Below, piece by piece: positions 1 to 8,489 of a DNA stretch of 34,107 nucleotides. The stretch is from IMG/VR virus record IMGVR_UViG_3300034168_000054, positions 1 through 34,107 of that record; one strand, given 5' to 3'. The DNA comes from a virus. Position numbers and translations under genes: made by a program. The notes under the pieces are model-generated. The model made no database searches. It was not told the origin of the DNA and saw only the letters and a program-made list of their open reading frames with translations. Each line of letters begins with the position of its first letter. Position 1 is the first letter of the stretch.

Positions 1-1
1 C

Positions 2-1471
2 AGCCTTGGAGAAGGTGAACGTGCCAGCATTATGGAAATGGCACAAGCCTATCAAGACTCGGTAACACGGGAAAAAGGGCAAGTGTCCTTTATGGAGTTC
101 GTAAAAGTCATGTGGCCTGGATTTATTCTAGGACGCCATCATAAAGTCATGGCTAAAAAATTTGAGGAGATTGCCAATGGAAAAACTAAGCGTCTTATTA
201 TTAATATGCCTCCCCGCCATACTAAGTCTGAGTTTGCCAGCTACCTACTGCCAGCCTGGTATCTTGGCAAGTTTCCTCATAAAAAAATTATCCAGTGTTC
301 TAACACAGCCGAACTCGCAGTTGGGTTTGGACGGAAAGTTCGTAACTTAGTAGATGGAGATGTCTATGGCAAAATCTTTCCTAACGTGGCTTTGCGACAT
401 GATAGTAAAGCTGCTGGTCGTTGGGCTACTAATGCCAACGGTGATTATTTTGCTATCGGTGTTGGGGGTACTGTCACTGGTAAGGGAGCAGATTTACTCA
501 TTATTGACGATCCTCACTCGGAACAAGAAGCAGCCCTAGCATCCTCGGATCCATCGGTGTACGACAAGATCTTTGAATGGTACGGATCTGGTCCACGGCA
601 ACGACTTCAGCCAGGTGGCTCAATCGTAATAGTAATGACCCGCTGGTCAAAACGGGACTTAACGGGCAGAGTACTTCAGTCTATGGTCGAGCGAGACGGG
701 GACGAATGGGAAGTCATTAACCTTCCAGCCATTCTACCTACAGGCAATCCCCTCTGGCCTGAGTTCTGGTCATTAGACGAATTAGAAAAACTTCGCAACG
801 AACTGCCAATTTCCAAATGGTCAGCGCAGTATCAGCAAGATCCAAGCTCAGAAGAAGGCGCCCTAGTCAAACGGGAATGGTGGCAAATCTGGGAAGACGA
901 AAGACCGCCAGCCTGTGACTTTGTAATCCAGTCTTGGGATACCGCTTTTACTAAAAACGAGCGTTCAGACTACTCTGCCTGCACAACTTGGGGGGTTTTT
1001 TATAAAAACGAAGATCCCAATGATGCCCACATTATTTTGCTAGACGCACTAAAAGAACGGCTGGAGTTTCCTGAACTTAAGAAACGAGCCATGGAAATGT
1101 ATACCGAATGGGAACCCGATGCGTTTATTGTGGAAGCAAAAGCCTCTGGTGCTCCCCTTATATTTGAGCTAAGATCCATGGGTATACCAGTACAAGAATT
1201 TACACCTACCCGTGGAAATGACAAGATCTCCCGTGTAAACTCTGTAGCAGATATGTTTGCATCAGGTAAAGTATGGGCACCTAGAAAACGGTGGGCAGAA
1301 GAGGTTATTGAAGAGATGGCAGCGTTCCCTAATTCAGACCACGATGATTTGGTTGACTCGGCAACACAGGCACTATTACGTTTTAGAAAAGGCGGGTTTA
1401 TCCGACTACAAAGCGATGAACCAGATGAACAGCGGTACTTTAAGTCTAGACGACCAGTCAGTTATTACTAA
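2..1471 (+). CDS. terL: Terminase large subunit (5'-partial)
   Basis: DNA-packaging motor: an N-terminal ATPase and a C-terminal RNase H-like nuclease that cuts concatemeric DNA and drives it through the portal. Numbering from the ATG at 32, an atypical Walker A (NMPPRHTKS) lies at residues 58-66, Walker B (LLIIDD) at 155-160, a coupling-type motif (VMTRW) at 201-205, and the family signature QYQQDP at 266-271. Nuclease acidic residues appear as D303 (SWDTA), E368 (VEAKASG) and the HDDLVD cluster at 437-442. The frame is open without a stop to the left edge and no good ribosome site precedes the ATG at 32 or 38, so the true start is probably outside the window. No small terminase is visible. 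It is directly followed by the portal gene, the usual packaging order. The function is secure; only the 5' end is uncertain. Confidence 0.96.
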   Translation, partial: SLGEGERASIMEMAQAYQDSVTREKGQVSFMEFVKVMWPGFILGRHHKVMAKKFEEIANGKTKRLIINMPPRHTKSEFASYLLPAWYLGKFPHKKIIQCSNTAELAVGFGRKVRNLVDGDVYGKIFPNVALRHDSKAAGRWATNANGDYFAIGVGGTVTGKGADLLIIDDPHSEQEAALASSDPSVYDKIFEWYGSGPRQRLQPGGSIVIVMTRWSKRDLTGRVLQSMVERDGDEWEVINLPAILPTGNPLWPEFWSLDELEKLRNELPISKWSAQYQQDPSSEEGALVKREWWQIWEDERPPACDFVIQSWDTAFTKNERSDYSACTTWGVFYKNEDPNDAHIILLDALKERLEFPELKKRAMEMYTEWEPDAFIVEAKASGAPLIFELRSMGIPVQEFTPTRGNDKISRVNSVADMFASGKVWAPRKRWAEEVIEEMAAFPNSDHDDLVDSATQALLRFRKGGFIRLQSDEPDEQRYFKSRRPVSYY

Positions 1472-1480
1472 GGAAAAATA

Positions 1481-3913
1481 ATGGCAATTGATAAAGCACT
1501 CTACGAATTACCCCAAGGTCTTGAGGCAGCCTCTGCCGCCATGGAGCCAATTGAGATCGAGATCGAGGATCCAGAAGCTGTCCGCATTGGCATTGATGGG
1601 CTAGAGATTGAGATCAAGCCAGAAGAAGAAACTGCCGATGACTTTGATGCTAACCTAGCCGAATACTTAGATGAAGGTTATTTAACCCAGATGTGCAATG
1701 ACCTTCTGGGTGATGTAGAAGGTGACGTATCGTCCCGTAAAGAATGGATGCAAACCTATACAGACGGCATCGAGCTGTTAGGCATGAAGATCGAGATCCG
1801 TTCTGAACCATGGGAAGGCGCCTGCGGTGTATACCATCCATTGCTTTCCGAAGCCCTAGTTAAGTTCCAAGCCGAAACAGTTATGGAGACTTTGCCTCCA
1901 GCTGGTCCAGTCAAGACCGTGGTTGTTGGCAGGGAAACCCCTGAAATTATGGCCTCGGCTGATCGTGTTCAAAAGGACATGAACTACCAAATTACCGAAA
2001 AGATGCCAGAGTACCGTCCAGAGCATGAGCGTATGTGTTGGGGACTCGGACTTTCAGGTAACGCTTTTAAGAAAGTTTACTTTGATCCTTCCCTAAACCG
2101 CCAAGTATCCCTGTTTGTGCCAGCAGAAGACCTGATTGTTCCGTATGGCGCATCTGACTTACAAAGCGCAGACCGTGTTACCCACGTCATGCGTAAGACT
2201 GAAAACGAACTACGCAAGCTGCAGGTCGCAGGATTCTACCGAGACATTGATCTTGGCGATCCAGTCAACTCGTTTGATGATGTAGAAAAGAAAATTGCAG
2301 AAAAAATGGGCTTCCAAGCAACAACGGATGACCGCTATAAACTCCTTGAAATTCAAGTTAATCTTGATATTGAAGGTTTTGAAGACACAGATGAAGATGG
2401 AAAGACTACTGGAATTGCTCTGCCATACATTGTCACTGTGGAAAAGGGAACGCAGAAGGTATTAGCGATCCGTAGAAACTGGAGACCTGAAGATGAAACA
2501 AAACAGAAACGCAATCACTTCGTTCATTACGGCTACGTGCCTGGCTTTGGCTTTTATTGTTTTGGCCTTATTCATCTTGTGGGCGCCTTTGCAAAGTCTG
2601 GAACGTCTATTATTCGGCAGCTGGTCGATGCTGGAACGCTTTCAAACTTGCCAGGTGGCTTTAAGTCCCGTGGACTGCGCATCAAAGGCGATGACACCCC
2701 AATCAGCCCTGGAGAGTTCCGAGACGTTGATGTCCCAAGTGGAGTCCTCAAAGACAACATTCTGCCATTACCGTATAAGGAACCCTCACAAGTCCTATAT
2801 AGTCTGCTTGGCACAATTGTAGAAGAAGGGCGCCGATTTGCTTCGGCATCGGATATGAAGATTGCCGACATGTCAGCCAACACCCCAGTTGGCACGACAC
2901 TGGCTATTCTTGAGCGCACCCTAAAGGTAATGTCGGCTGTTCAAGCCCGTGTTCACTACTCGATGAAGCAGGAACTAAAGCTCTTAAAAGACATTATCCG
3001 TGACTACACGCCTGACCAGTACAGCTATACGCCTGACGTTGGCACTCGGTTTGCTAAACAAGAAGACTATGACAACTGTGACGTAATTCCTGTAAGCGAC
3101 CCAAATGCCGCCACAATGAGCCAGAAAGTGGTTCAGTACCAAGCCGTCCTGCAACTTGCCCAGCAAGCTCCGCAGCTGTACGACTTAGGTCAACTGCACC
3201 GCCAGATGCTAGAAGTCTTAGGCATTAAGAACGCCAAGAAGCTGGTCAAGATTGAAGATGATCAGATGCCAGAAGATCCTGTAACGGAGAACATGAACAT
3301 CTTGAACATGAAGCCAGTCAAGGCGTTCCTCTATCAAGACCATCAGGCGCACATTCAGGTGCATATAAACGCCATGCAAGACCCTAAACTGGCTCAGTTA
3401 ATTGGTCAAAACCCACAAGCTCAGGCTATTGCTGCAGCTGGAATGGCGCATATTCAACAGCACCTAGCTTTTGAATACCGTAAGCAGATGGAAGACATGA
3501 TGGGCGTTCCATTGCCTACTGGCGAAGAAGAAAACGAGGAAGCTATTCCACGGGATATGGAACTTCAAATCTCTAGAATGGCTGCACAAGCCTCTGACCA
3601 GTTGTTAAATCGCAACAAAACCGAAGTGGCTGCCCAGCAAGCCCAGCAAGCAGCCCAAGATCCAGTTATTCAAATGCAAGCCAAGGAACTTGAACTCAAA
3701 CAGGCCGAGGAACAAAGAAAGGCGCAGAAAGATCAATCCGATGCAGCTGCCAAAACAGCCCAGCTTGAGATTGAGAAGGAAAGAATTGCTTCACAAGAGC
3801 GTATAGCCCAGGCTAGTTTGATGTCCAAACTACAGAAAGACAAGCAAGAGCTAGAACTCAAAGCAATGCAAGCAGTAGCCAATGTTAATAAACCTCAAAC
3901 AGGGAAAAAATAG
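1481..3913 (+). CDS. Portal protein (head-tail connector vertex)
   Basis: Forms the dodecameric portal ring at one capsid vertex through which DNA enters and leaves. At 810 residues it is in the size range of podovirus portals rather than the 400-500 aa siphovirus type. The N-terminus is acidic (about residues 20-60). A conserved-looking core follows (WEGACGVYHPLLSEA at about 111-125 and SGNAFKKVYFDP at 192-203). The last ~110 residues are a Q/K/E-rich predicted coiled coil, consistent with a long C-terminal barrel extending into the capsid. The start is well supported: AAGGA at 1470-1474 overlaps the terminase stop codon and lies 6 nt before the ATG. The identity rests on position after terminase and the general portal-like pattern. 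Which portal family (P22 gp1-like or other) I cannot settle by eye. Confidence 0.9.
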   Translation: MAIDKALYELPQGLEAASAAMEPIEIEIEDPEAVRIGIDGLEIEIKPEEETADDFDANLAEYLDEGYLTQMCNDLLGDVEGDVSSRKEWMQTYTDGIELLGMKIEIRSEPWEGACGVYHPLLSEALVKFQAETVMETLPPAGPVKTVVVGRETPEIMASADRVQKDMNYQITEKMPEYRPEHERMCWGLGLSGNAFKKVYFDPSLNRQVSLFVPAEDLIVPYGASDLQSADRVTHVMRKTENELRKLQVAGFYRDIDLGDPVNSFDDVEKKIAEKMGFQATTDDRYKLLEIQVNLDIEGFEDTDEDGKTTGIALPYIVTVEKGTQKVLAIRRNWRPEDETKQKRNHFVHYGYVPGFGFYCFGLIHLVGAFAKSGTSIIRQLVDAGTLSNLPGGFKSRGLRIKGDDTPISPGEFRDVDVPSGVLKDNILPLPYKEPSQVLYSLLGTIVEEGRRFASASDMKIADMSANTPVGTTLAILERTLKVMSAVQARVHYSMKQELKLLKDIIRDYTPDQYSYTPDVGTRFAKQEDYDNCDVIPVSDPNAATMSQKVVQYQAVLQLAQQAPQLYDLGQLHRQMLEVLGIKNAKKLVKIEDDQMPEDPVTENMNILNMKPVKAFLYQDHQAHIQVHINAMQDPKLAQLIGQNPQAQAIAAAGMAHIQQHLAFEYRKQMEDMMGVPLPTGEEENEEAIPRDMELQISRMAAQASDQLLNRNKTEVAAQQAQQAAQDPVIQMQAKELELKQAEEQRKAQKDQSDAAAKTAQLEIEKERIASQERIAQASLMSKLQKDKQELELKAMQAVANVNKPQTGKK

Positions 3914-4104
3914 TGGATCAAAATTTAGACTTCCTCTTAAGAGAGTACAAAGAACGCATAGACATGCTCCAAAAAGCGGTTTCTGCGGGAAATTGCACCA
4001 ATTTTGAGGAATATAAGTACGCATGTGGACAAATTCGGGGTCTTGAGTCTGCATGTTTAACCCTTACAGACCTCAAACATAGAATGGAGAACTCGGATGA
4101 GTGA
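3913..4104 (+). CDS. Small conserved-looking head-module protein, unknown function
   Basis: A 63-residue, charged, probably all-helical protein beginning MDQNLDFLLREYKERIDML. The start is GTG, and its first base is the last base of the portal TAG stop (TAGTG), so translation is probably coupled to the portal. It ends inside the next gene with an 8-bp overlap. Two cysteines precede an amphipathic C-terminal helix. No enzymatic motif is visible. Its place between portal and co-chaperonin suggests a virion assembly role, but I do not recognise the family. A minus-strand frame over the same bases was judged a shadow because the + strand genes tile exactly through it. Confidence 0.7.
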   Translation: MDQNLDFLLREYKERIDMLQKAVSAGNCTNFEEYKYACGQIRGLESACLTLTDLKHRMENSDE

Positions 4105-4519
4105 AACCACAATTCTGATCGGCTCAAATCCCGATCAGCCGCAAGTGGTAGGCGCAGTAAACATTAGTGCAACAAACGAAGAAAAGGCAAAAGCCCTTCC
4201 TGAACCATCTGGATACCGTATTTTGGTAGCTATTCCAGAGCAAGAGAAGGAATATGAAAGCGGAATCATCAAAGCTGATTCTGTTATGCACACGGAAGAG
4301 CTACTTTCTACCGTATTCTTCGTAGTTAAGATGGGTCCAGATTGCTACAAAGACGCAACCCGTTTCCCAACTGGCCCATGGTGCAAAGAAGGTGACTTTA
4401 TTCTAGCCAGACCAAACTCTGGCACACGATTAAAGATCCACGGACGTGAATTTAGGATCATCAATGACGATTCTGTAGAAGGAATTGTTGAAGATCCCCG
4501 TGGCATAACCAGAGCATAA
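4097..4519 (+). CDS. GroES-like co-chaperonin (Cpn10 fold)
   Basis: Likely caps a chaperonin ring, helping the capsid protein or another virion protein to fold. Residues about 38-133 follow the Cpn10 pattern: GYRILVAIPE as first strand, an ESGIIKAD segment (53-61) where GroES has its mobile loop, a VKMGP turn at 77-81, GDFILARPNSGT at 99-110, and a closing HGREFRIINDDSVEGIV block. At 140 residues it is longer than bacterial GroES (about 97), with a ~37-residue N-terminal extension and a longer central loop. It overlaps the preceding gene by 8 bp and is followed 10 nt later by the scaffold gene, so it is made with the head proteins. Phage co-chaperonins such as T4 gp31 replace host GroES for capsid folding; the same role here is inference. 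Confidence 0.82.
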   Translation: MSETTILIGSNPDQPQVVGAVNISATNEEKAKALPEPSGYRILVAIPEQEKEYESGIIKADSVMHTEELLSTVFFVVKMGPDCYKDATRFPTGPWCKEGDFILARPNSGTRLKIHGREFRIINDDSVEGIVEDPRGITRA

Positions 4520-4529
4520 GGAGAAAATC

Positions 4530-5507
4530 ATGCCAGATATGGAAATGACGGAATTTAAATTCCCAGATCAAGTTTCTAAAGCGGAACCTGAAGTTGAAGA
4601 ACTAGAACCCATTGAAATTGAGGTAATAGACGATACAACACCAGAGGACAGGGCTAATGCAGAGCCTATGCCTAGGGAAATTGTTGAAGAACTTGATAAC
4701 GATGACCTAGAAGCCTTTACTGGGGAAGCAAAGAAGAAGTTGTTGCAGATGAAAAAAGTCTACAACGATGAACGCAGAGCCAAAGACGCTGCTGATAAAG
4801 AACGTCAAGAAGCTGTTGATTTTGCTCAAAAAATTATTGAGGAAAACAAACGGCTAAAGACAAAACTATCAGCTGGAGAACAGACTCTTGTAAGCAATTA
4901 CAAAGAAAACGTTACTCGTGAACTAGAACAGGCTAAACAGGCTTATAAGGACGCTTATAATTCTGGAGACTCTGATCTTTTGGTTGATGCCCAAGAAAAA
5001 CTGACCGAAATTAAAATGAAGGTTCAGGATTTAGAACGATATCAACCAGAATTTTCACAAGAGGCTTTACAATCTCAAGAAAATGAGGTACAAATACCTC
5101 AAACCCAACGTTTGGACTCAAAAACCCAAGCGTGGCTGGACAAAAACAGCTGGTATGGGACTGATGATGATATGAGTTACCTAGCAATGGGTATTCATAG
5201 GCGCCTTGAGCGTGAAGGAGTAGCAATAGGCTCTGATCACTATTATGGCGTAATTGACAAAGAAATGCGTCAACGTTTCCCAGAGAAATTTGGGATATCT
5301 GAAGAGACCAAATACTCTTCTGAGGTAGAGATCAAACCCTCTACAAAATCTAGTAAGCCGAGCACAGTAGTTGCGCCAGCGACTAGGTCTACCTCTCCAA
5401 AAAAAGTCAGACTTACGCCAACGCAGTTACAACTGGCAAAGAAATTCAATCTAACCCCAGAGCAATATGCTCGTGAACTTACAAAACTGGAGTCCCAAAA
5501 TGGCTGA
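4530..5507 (+). CDS. Scaffolding protein (putative)
   Basis: Probable internal scaffold that organises capsid subunits into a procapsid and then leaves. The 325-residue sequence is very acidic at the N-terminus (residues 1-75). It continues as a long E/K/Q-rich predicted coiled coil (about 75-165). It then has a conserved-looking segment around WLDKNSWYGTDDDMSYLAMG. It ends in a basic, helix-turn-helix-like tail (LTPTQLQLAKKFNLTPEQYA), resembling the coat-binding C-terminus of P22-type scaffolds. An AAGGAG ribosome site precedes the ATG. Position between portal and capsid genes is the classic scaffold position. Assignment rests on composition and context. Its stop overlaps the start of the next gene. 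Confidence 0.75.
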   Translation: MPDMEMTEFKFPDQVSKAEPEVEELEPIEIEVIDDTTPEDRANAEPMPREIVEELDNDDLEAFTGEAKKKLLQMKKVYNDERRAKDAADKERQEAVDFAQKIIEENKRLKTKLSAGEQTLVSNYKENVTRELEQAKQAYKDAYNSGDSDLLVDAQEKLTEIKMKVQDLERYQPEFSQEALQSQENEVQIPQTQRLDSKTQAWLDKNSWYGTDDDMSYLAMGIHRRLEREGVAIGSDHYYGVIDKEMRQRFPEKFGISEETKYSSEVEIKPSTKSSKPSTVVAPATRSTSPKKVRLTPTQLQLAKKFNLTPEQYARELTKLESQNG

Positions 5508-5949
5508 AAACAGAAAACCTCGTGAAATAGAAACTCGTCAACAAACAGTGCGACCAGAAGCATGGAAACCACCAGAGTTGTTGCCAGAACCAGATAAGCA
5601 AGCAGGTTTTGCGTATCGTTGGATCAGGGTATCTACTTTAAACAATGCGGATCCCCGCAATCTCTCTGCCAAACTCAGAGAAGGATGGGAACCCGTTAGG
5701 GCTGAGGAACAGCCTAAGTTTCAGTTATTAATCGATCCCAATAGTCGTTTTAAAGACAATATTGAGATTGGTGGCTTGTTGTTATGCAAAACGCCAGATG
5801 AATTCGTCCGACAACGTAATGAATATTACAAAATCCAAGGCGATCAACAGATGGAAGCTGTAGATAACACGCTTATGCGTCAAAGTGATCCTCGTATGCC
5901 TCTATTTAATGAGAGAAAGATGACAAGTAGCTTTGGCAAAGGAAGTTAA
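5500..5949 (+). CDS. Head-module protein of unknown function
   Basis: A 149-residue hydrophilic protein starting MAENRKPREIETRQQ. I chose the ATG at 5500, not an in-frame upstream codon at 5467, because GGAG at 5489-5492 is well spaced and this start overlaps the scaffold stop (ATGGCTGA), the coupling used elsewhere in the cluster. The middle (WIRVSTLNNADPRNLSAKL, then GGLLLCKTPDEFVRQRNEYY) looks folded; the ends are disordered-looking. Lying between scaffold and the capsid proteins, it is probably a minor head or assembly protein. I recognise the pattern as common next to phage scaffold genes but know no assigned function. Confidence 0.75.
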   Translation: MAENRKPREIETRQQTVRPEAWKPPELLPEPDKQAGFAYRWIRVSTLNNADPRNLSAKLREGWEPVRAEEQPKFQLLIDPNSRFKDNIEIGGLLLCKTPDEFVRQRNEYYKIQGDQQMEAVDNTLMRQSDPRMPLFNERKMTSSFGKGS

Positions 5950-5974
5950 TTTTTTTAAATTTTAGGAGATTTAA

Positions 5975-6598
5975 ATGGCTTATCCAACCGTTTCAGCTCC
6001 CTACGGCCTACTCGCTGTTAACCGTGTAGATGGCTTGCCATATGCAGGTGCAATTCGTCAGATTCCGATTGCATCCACATATAACACGCCAATTTATTAT
6101 GGTGATATCGTTCGTATCGCTGCAGGTGGCACAATTCAAAAATCGACTGTAACTGTTGATTCAACTACAGCTGCTGCAAACAACACCGTTGGTGTATTTG
6201 TTGGCTGTTCTTTTGTCAATAGCCAAAGTCAACCTGTATCGGGTCAATATTATCAAAGCAACACGGCTAACCAGTCAGCTGTTGCATTTGTAGTTGATGA
6301 TCCTTTAGCTTTGTTTAAAGTAGCCGTAACACTATCTAATGGTGCTATGTCTTCTGTAAACCAAAGCATTGTAGGTACCAATATGGCAGTTGTACAAGGT
6401 AGTGGTTCTAACACCACTGGCGATTCCGCTGTTTCTGTCTTTGCAACTACTGCAGAAGGCAACGCAGCTGCTCTTCCAGTTCGTGTTATTGCTGTTGTTC
6501 CTGATACAGCTATCAATGCTACGGCTTTCACCGAAGTATTGGTTAAGATTAACAACCATCAGTACAACGCTGCCGCTGCGTTGAACTACACAGCATAA
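5975..6598 (+). CDS. Capsid-associated structural protein (possible decoration protein)
   Basis: A 207-residue, beta-rich, Ala/Thr/Val/Asn-rich protein beginning MAYPTVSAPYGLLAVNRVDG. A TAGGAG ribosome site lies in an AT-rich leader 6 nt upstream of the ATG. The N-terminal APYGLLAVN and internal YYGDIVRIAAGG blocks recall a structural protein often placed immediately before the major capsid gene in environmental podovirus-like genomes. There is no signal peptide or membrane segment. It lies 12 nt upstream of the capsid gene and shares its transcript, so a stoichiometric role such as capsid decoration is plausible. That role is inferred from position and composition only. Confidence 0.7.
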   Translation: MAYPTVSAPYGLLAVNRVDGLPYAGAIRQIPIASTYNTPIYYGDIVRIAAGGTIQKSTVTVDSTTAAANNTVGVFVGCSFVNSQSQPVSGQYYQSNTANQSAVAFVVDDPLALFKVAVTLSNGAMSSVNQSIVGTNMAVVQGSGSNTTGDSAVSVFATTAEGNAAALPVRVIAVVPDTAINATAFTEVLVKINNHQYNAAAALNYTA

Positions 6599-6610
6599 AG
6601 GGGCATTTAA

Positions 6611-7519
6611 ATGGCTATTTCTCGTGCACAACTACTGAAAGAGCTGCTCCCAGGACTGAACGCATTGTTCGGCCTTGAGTATGCTACCTATGGACAAGAA
6701 CACAAAGAGATTTACGAAACTGAATCTTCTGAGCGTTCTTTTGAAGAAGAGACCAAGTTATCAGGCTTTAGTGCTGCTCCCGTTAAAAACGAGGGCGCAC
6801 CAATTGCTTATGACAACGGTCAAGAGGCTTGGACAGCTCGTTATACCCACGTAACTATCGCCCAAGGCTTCTCCCTCACGGAAGAGGCAATCGAGGATAA
6901 CTTGTATGACTCATTGTCAGCTCGTTATACCAAAGGTTTGGCACGTTCCATGGCGTATACCAAGCAAGTTCGTGCTGCTTCTGTATTGAACAACGGCTTC
7001 TCCGCTTCCTACCCAGGTGGTGACGGTGTTGCTTTGTTCTCAGCATCACACCCATTGGTTTCTGGCGGTACTAACAGCAACATTCCTTCAACCCCAGCTG
7101 ACTTGAATGAGACTTCTTTGGAAGCCGCTGTAATTCAAATCTCCCTGTGGACTGATGAGCGTTCGCTGCTTATCGCTGCTAAACCTAAGAAGTTGATCGT
7201 TCCTCCTTCACTCCAGTTCGTTGCAACTCGTTTGCTCGAAACTGAACTCCGTGTTGGTACTAACGACAACGACATCAATGCGTTGAAGAACAACGGTTCG
7301 ATCCCTGGTGGTTATGGTATTAACCACTTCTTGACCGACACCAATGCTTGGTTCTTGACAACTGATGTACCTAACGGCATGAAGCACTTTGTCCGTGTTC
7401 CTTTGAGCACTGGCATGGATGGCGACTTTGATACTGGTAACGTCCGTTACAAGTCTCGTGAGCGTTATAGCTTCGGCTGGTCTGATCCACTCGGAATGTA
7501 CGGTTCCGCTGGAGCCTAA
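6611..7519 (+). CDS. Major capsid protein (HK97-type fold, Mu gpT-like)
   Basis: Main shell protein. The 302-residue sequence has a helical acidic N-terminal segment with YETESSERSFEEE (about residues 35-47), then a central region with QGFSLTEEAIEDNLYDSL and a GDGVALFSASHPLV segment. The LFSASHP motif is characteristic of Mu gpT-like and related HK97-fold capsid proteins. It has no long N-terminal delta domain, consistent with a separate scaffold gene. An AAAGGGG ribosome site precedes the ATG. The gene is followed directly by a strong hairpin terminator, as expected for a highly expressed capsid gene. Identification by motif and position is strong; the exact subfamily is not certain. Confidence 0.9.
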   Translation: MAISRAQLLKELLPGLNALFGLEYATYGQEHKEIYETESSERSFEEETKLSGFSAAPVKNEGAPIAYDNGQEAWTARYTHVTIAQGFSLTEEAIEDNLYDSLSARYTKGLARSMAYTKQVRAASVLNNGFSASYPGGDGVALFSASHPLVSGGTNSNIPSTPADLNETSLEAAVIQISLWTDERSLLIAAKPKKLIVPPSLQFVATRLLETELRVGTNDNDINALKNNGSIPGGYGINHFLTDTNAWFLTTDVPNGMKHFVRVPLSTGMDGDFDTGNVRYKSRERYSFGWSDPLGMYGSAGA

Positions 7520-7529
7520 TTAGGCTAAT

Positions 7530-7558
7530 AAAAAGGGGAGCCAAAAACTCCCCTTTTT
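7530..7558 (+). terminator. Strong intrinsic terminator after the capsid gene
   Basis: Perfect 11-bp stem AAAAAGGGGAG / CTCCCCTTTTT with a 7-nt loop (CCAAAAA), the descending arm ending in five T. It starts 11 nt after the capsid stop codon. The A-tract on the ascending arm would serve as a T-run on the opposite strand, so it could work in both directions, although no minus-strand genes are evident. It would end or weaken the head-module transcript before the small-protein cluster. Confidence 0.9.
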
Positions 7559-7666
7559 CATTTATTTGTAGTAAGATTACTTAAACTGGGTGAACCGCCT
7601 ATCAAACTGCCCCAGCAGACGCATACACGATTGATAGGTTGAACTTTGTATGAAGGACAATTTATT
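7559..7666. other. Intergenic region with inverted repeats
   Basis: The largest gene-free stretch (147 nt from capsid stop to next start, including the terminator). It holds an 8-bp inverted repeat, CCTATCAA at 7598-7605 and TTGATAGG at 7631-7638, separated by 25 nt. A partly interleaved pair, CTGGG at 7586-7590 and CCCAG at 7611-7615, is also present. I find no convincing sigma70-type promoter. The repeats could be an operator, an mRNA leader structure or a processing site for the downstream transcript; none is proven. Confidence 0.45.
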
Positions 7667-8155
7667 ATGGCATTAGCAACTACCTCAGCCGTATGGCGCT
7701 CCACTGGTGGAGATCAAACTCGTACAGCAACCGCTGGCTCCATGGTTATGGCAGCTCAGTTCTTTATTTCTAACTGTGCAGCAACCGCAAACGTAACAAA
7801 CTCTACTGGCACCGAGGCTCTAATTCTCCCCGCTGGCGCTGTTGTTACTGATGTTTCTATTACTGAAACTGGCACAGGTAACATTAACCTAGGGTTTACC
7901 CCACTAATTGGTGTTGGTCCAGGACAAACAACATCCCTTGGCACCCCAGTTCCTACTGGATTCTTGATTAACGAAGCTATTACTGCTCGTGTAAACGTTC
8001 AAGTTGGTGGCACTGATGGTGGCGCTTCTTTAGGTAACGTAGCTAACGCAACTAACTTAGTTGTTGTAACTACCGCCGCTAACAGCTCTGCTTCTGGCAA
8101 CTGCTCTGGAATCATTCGTTATTTCGTAGCTGATAATGGCGCAGAAAACGTTTAA
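7667..8155 (+). CDS. Beta-rich virion-type protein, unknown function
   Basis: A 162-residue Ala/Thr/Gly/Val-rich protein starting MALATTSAVWRSTGGDQTRT. The ATG at 7667 was chosen over an in-frame TTG at 7646 because AAGGA (7653-7657) sits 9 nt before it. Composition, alternating small and beta-branched residues and lack of charged helices suggest a beta-sandwich structural protein. It is isolated between two hairpins (the capsid terminator and the UUCG-loop hairpin), so it may be expressed as its own unit at high level, which would fit a decoration or fibre-like component. No homologous family is recognised with confidence. Confidence 0.72.
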   Translation: MALATTSAVWRSTGGDQTRTATAGSMVMAAQFFISNCAATANVTNSTGTEALILPAGAVVTDVSITETGTGNINLGFTPLIGVGPGQTTSLGTPVPTGFLINEAITARVNVQVGGTDGGASLGNVANATNLVVVTTAANSSASGNCSGIIRYFVADNGAENV

Positions 8156-8162
8156 TTAATCT

Positions 8163-8178
8163 AGGGGGTTCGCCCCCT
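8163..8178 (+). terminator. UUCG-loop hairpin, probable weak terminator
   Basis: AGGGGG and CCCCCT form a 6-bp stem closed by a TTCG tetraloop, an unusually stable RNA loop type. It lies 8 nt after the preceding stop and is followed by GTTTACTTT, only a modest T-run. It could therefore attenuate transcription or protect the 3' end of the upstream message instead of terminating fully. Confidence 0.65.
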
Positions 8179-8198
8179 GTTTACTTTGGAGATTAATT

Positions 8199-8489
8199 AT
8201 GGGTATGCAATATGATGTGTTAGCAGTACATGCGGATGGAGACGTTCAAGCTGTTGTAGGGCCGCTTAGGGTTAAAGCGTATCAATTAGCCCCTGGTGGA
8301 ACTGCTGGTGAAATTAAGTTTTTTGATACTGCAGCTAATTCCGCTACAGGAACTGAGCGTTTAACACTAAATATCACTACAAATACAGCTGTTATTTCTA
8401 CACTAATACCTGGTGAGGGTATTCGTTTTACTAATGGTTTGTATTTAGACTTACCAGCTAATGCTGCAATTACAGTATTTTATGGCTAA
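8199..8489 (+). CDS. Small beta-rich protein, unknown function
   Basis: A 96-residue protein starting MGMQYDVLAVHADGDVQAVV, with a GGAG ribosome site 8 nt upstream. It reads as a compact beta domain (VKAYQLAPGG, IKFFDTA, LTLNITTNTAV, GIRFTNGLYLDLPANA, ITVFYG). The stop overlaps the start of the next gene by 8 bp. The short length, no charged helices and position among structural genes suggest a virion or fibre-base protein. I recognise no named family. Confidence 0.7.
   Translation: MGMQYDVLAVHADGDVQAVVGPLRVKAYQLAPGGTAGEIKFFDTAANSATGTERLTLNITTNTAVISTLIPGEGIRFTNGLYLDLPANAAITVFYG

Noticed and set aside
3918-4127. Minus-strand frame of 69 codons over the small gene after the portal
   Set aside because: The + strand genes tile with one-base and 8-base overlaps across the same bases. 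The minus frame has no context or motif.
5467-5499. Longer starts for several genes (5467, 7646, 8461, 11538, 16030, 17172)
   Set aside because: Each reaches back through an upstream gene or remnant, or uses TTG, without a ribosome site. The ATGs chosen have suitable spacing or stop/start overlap.
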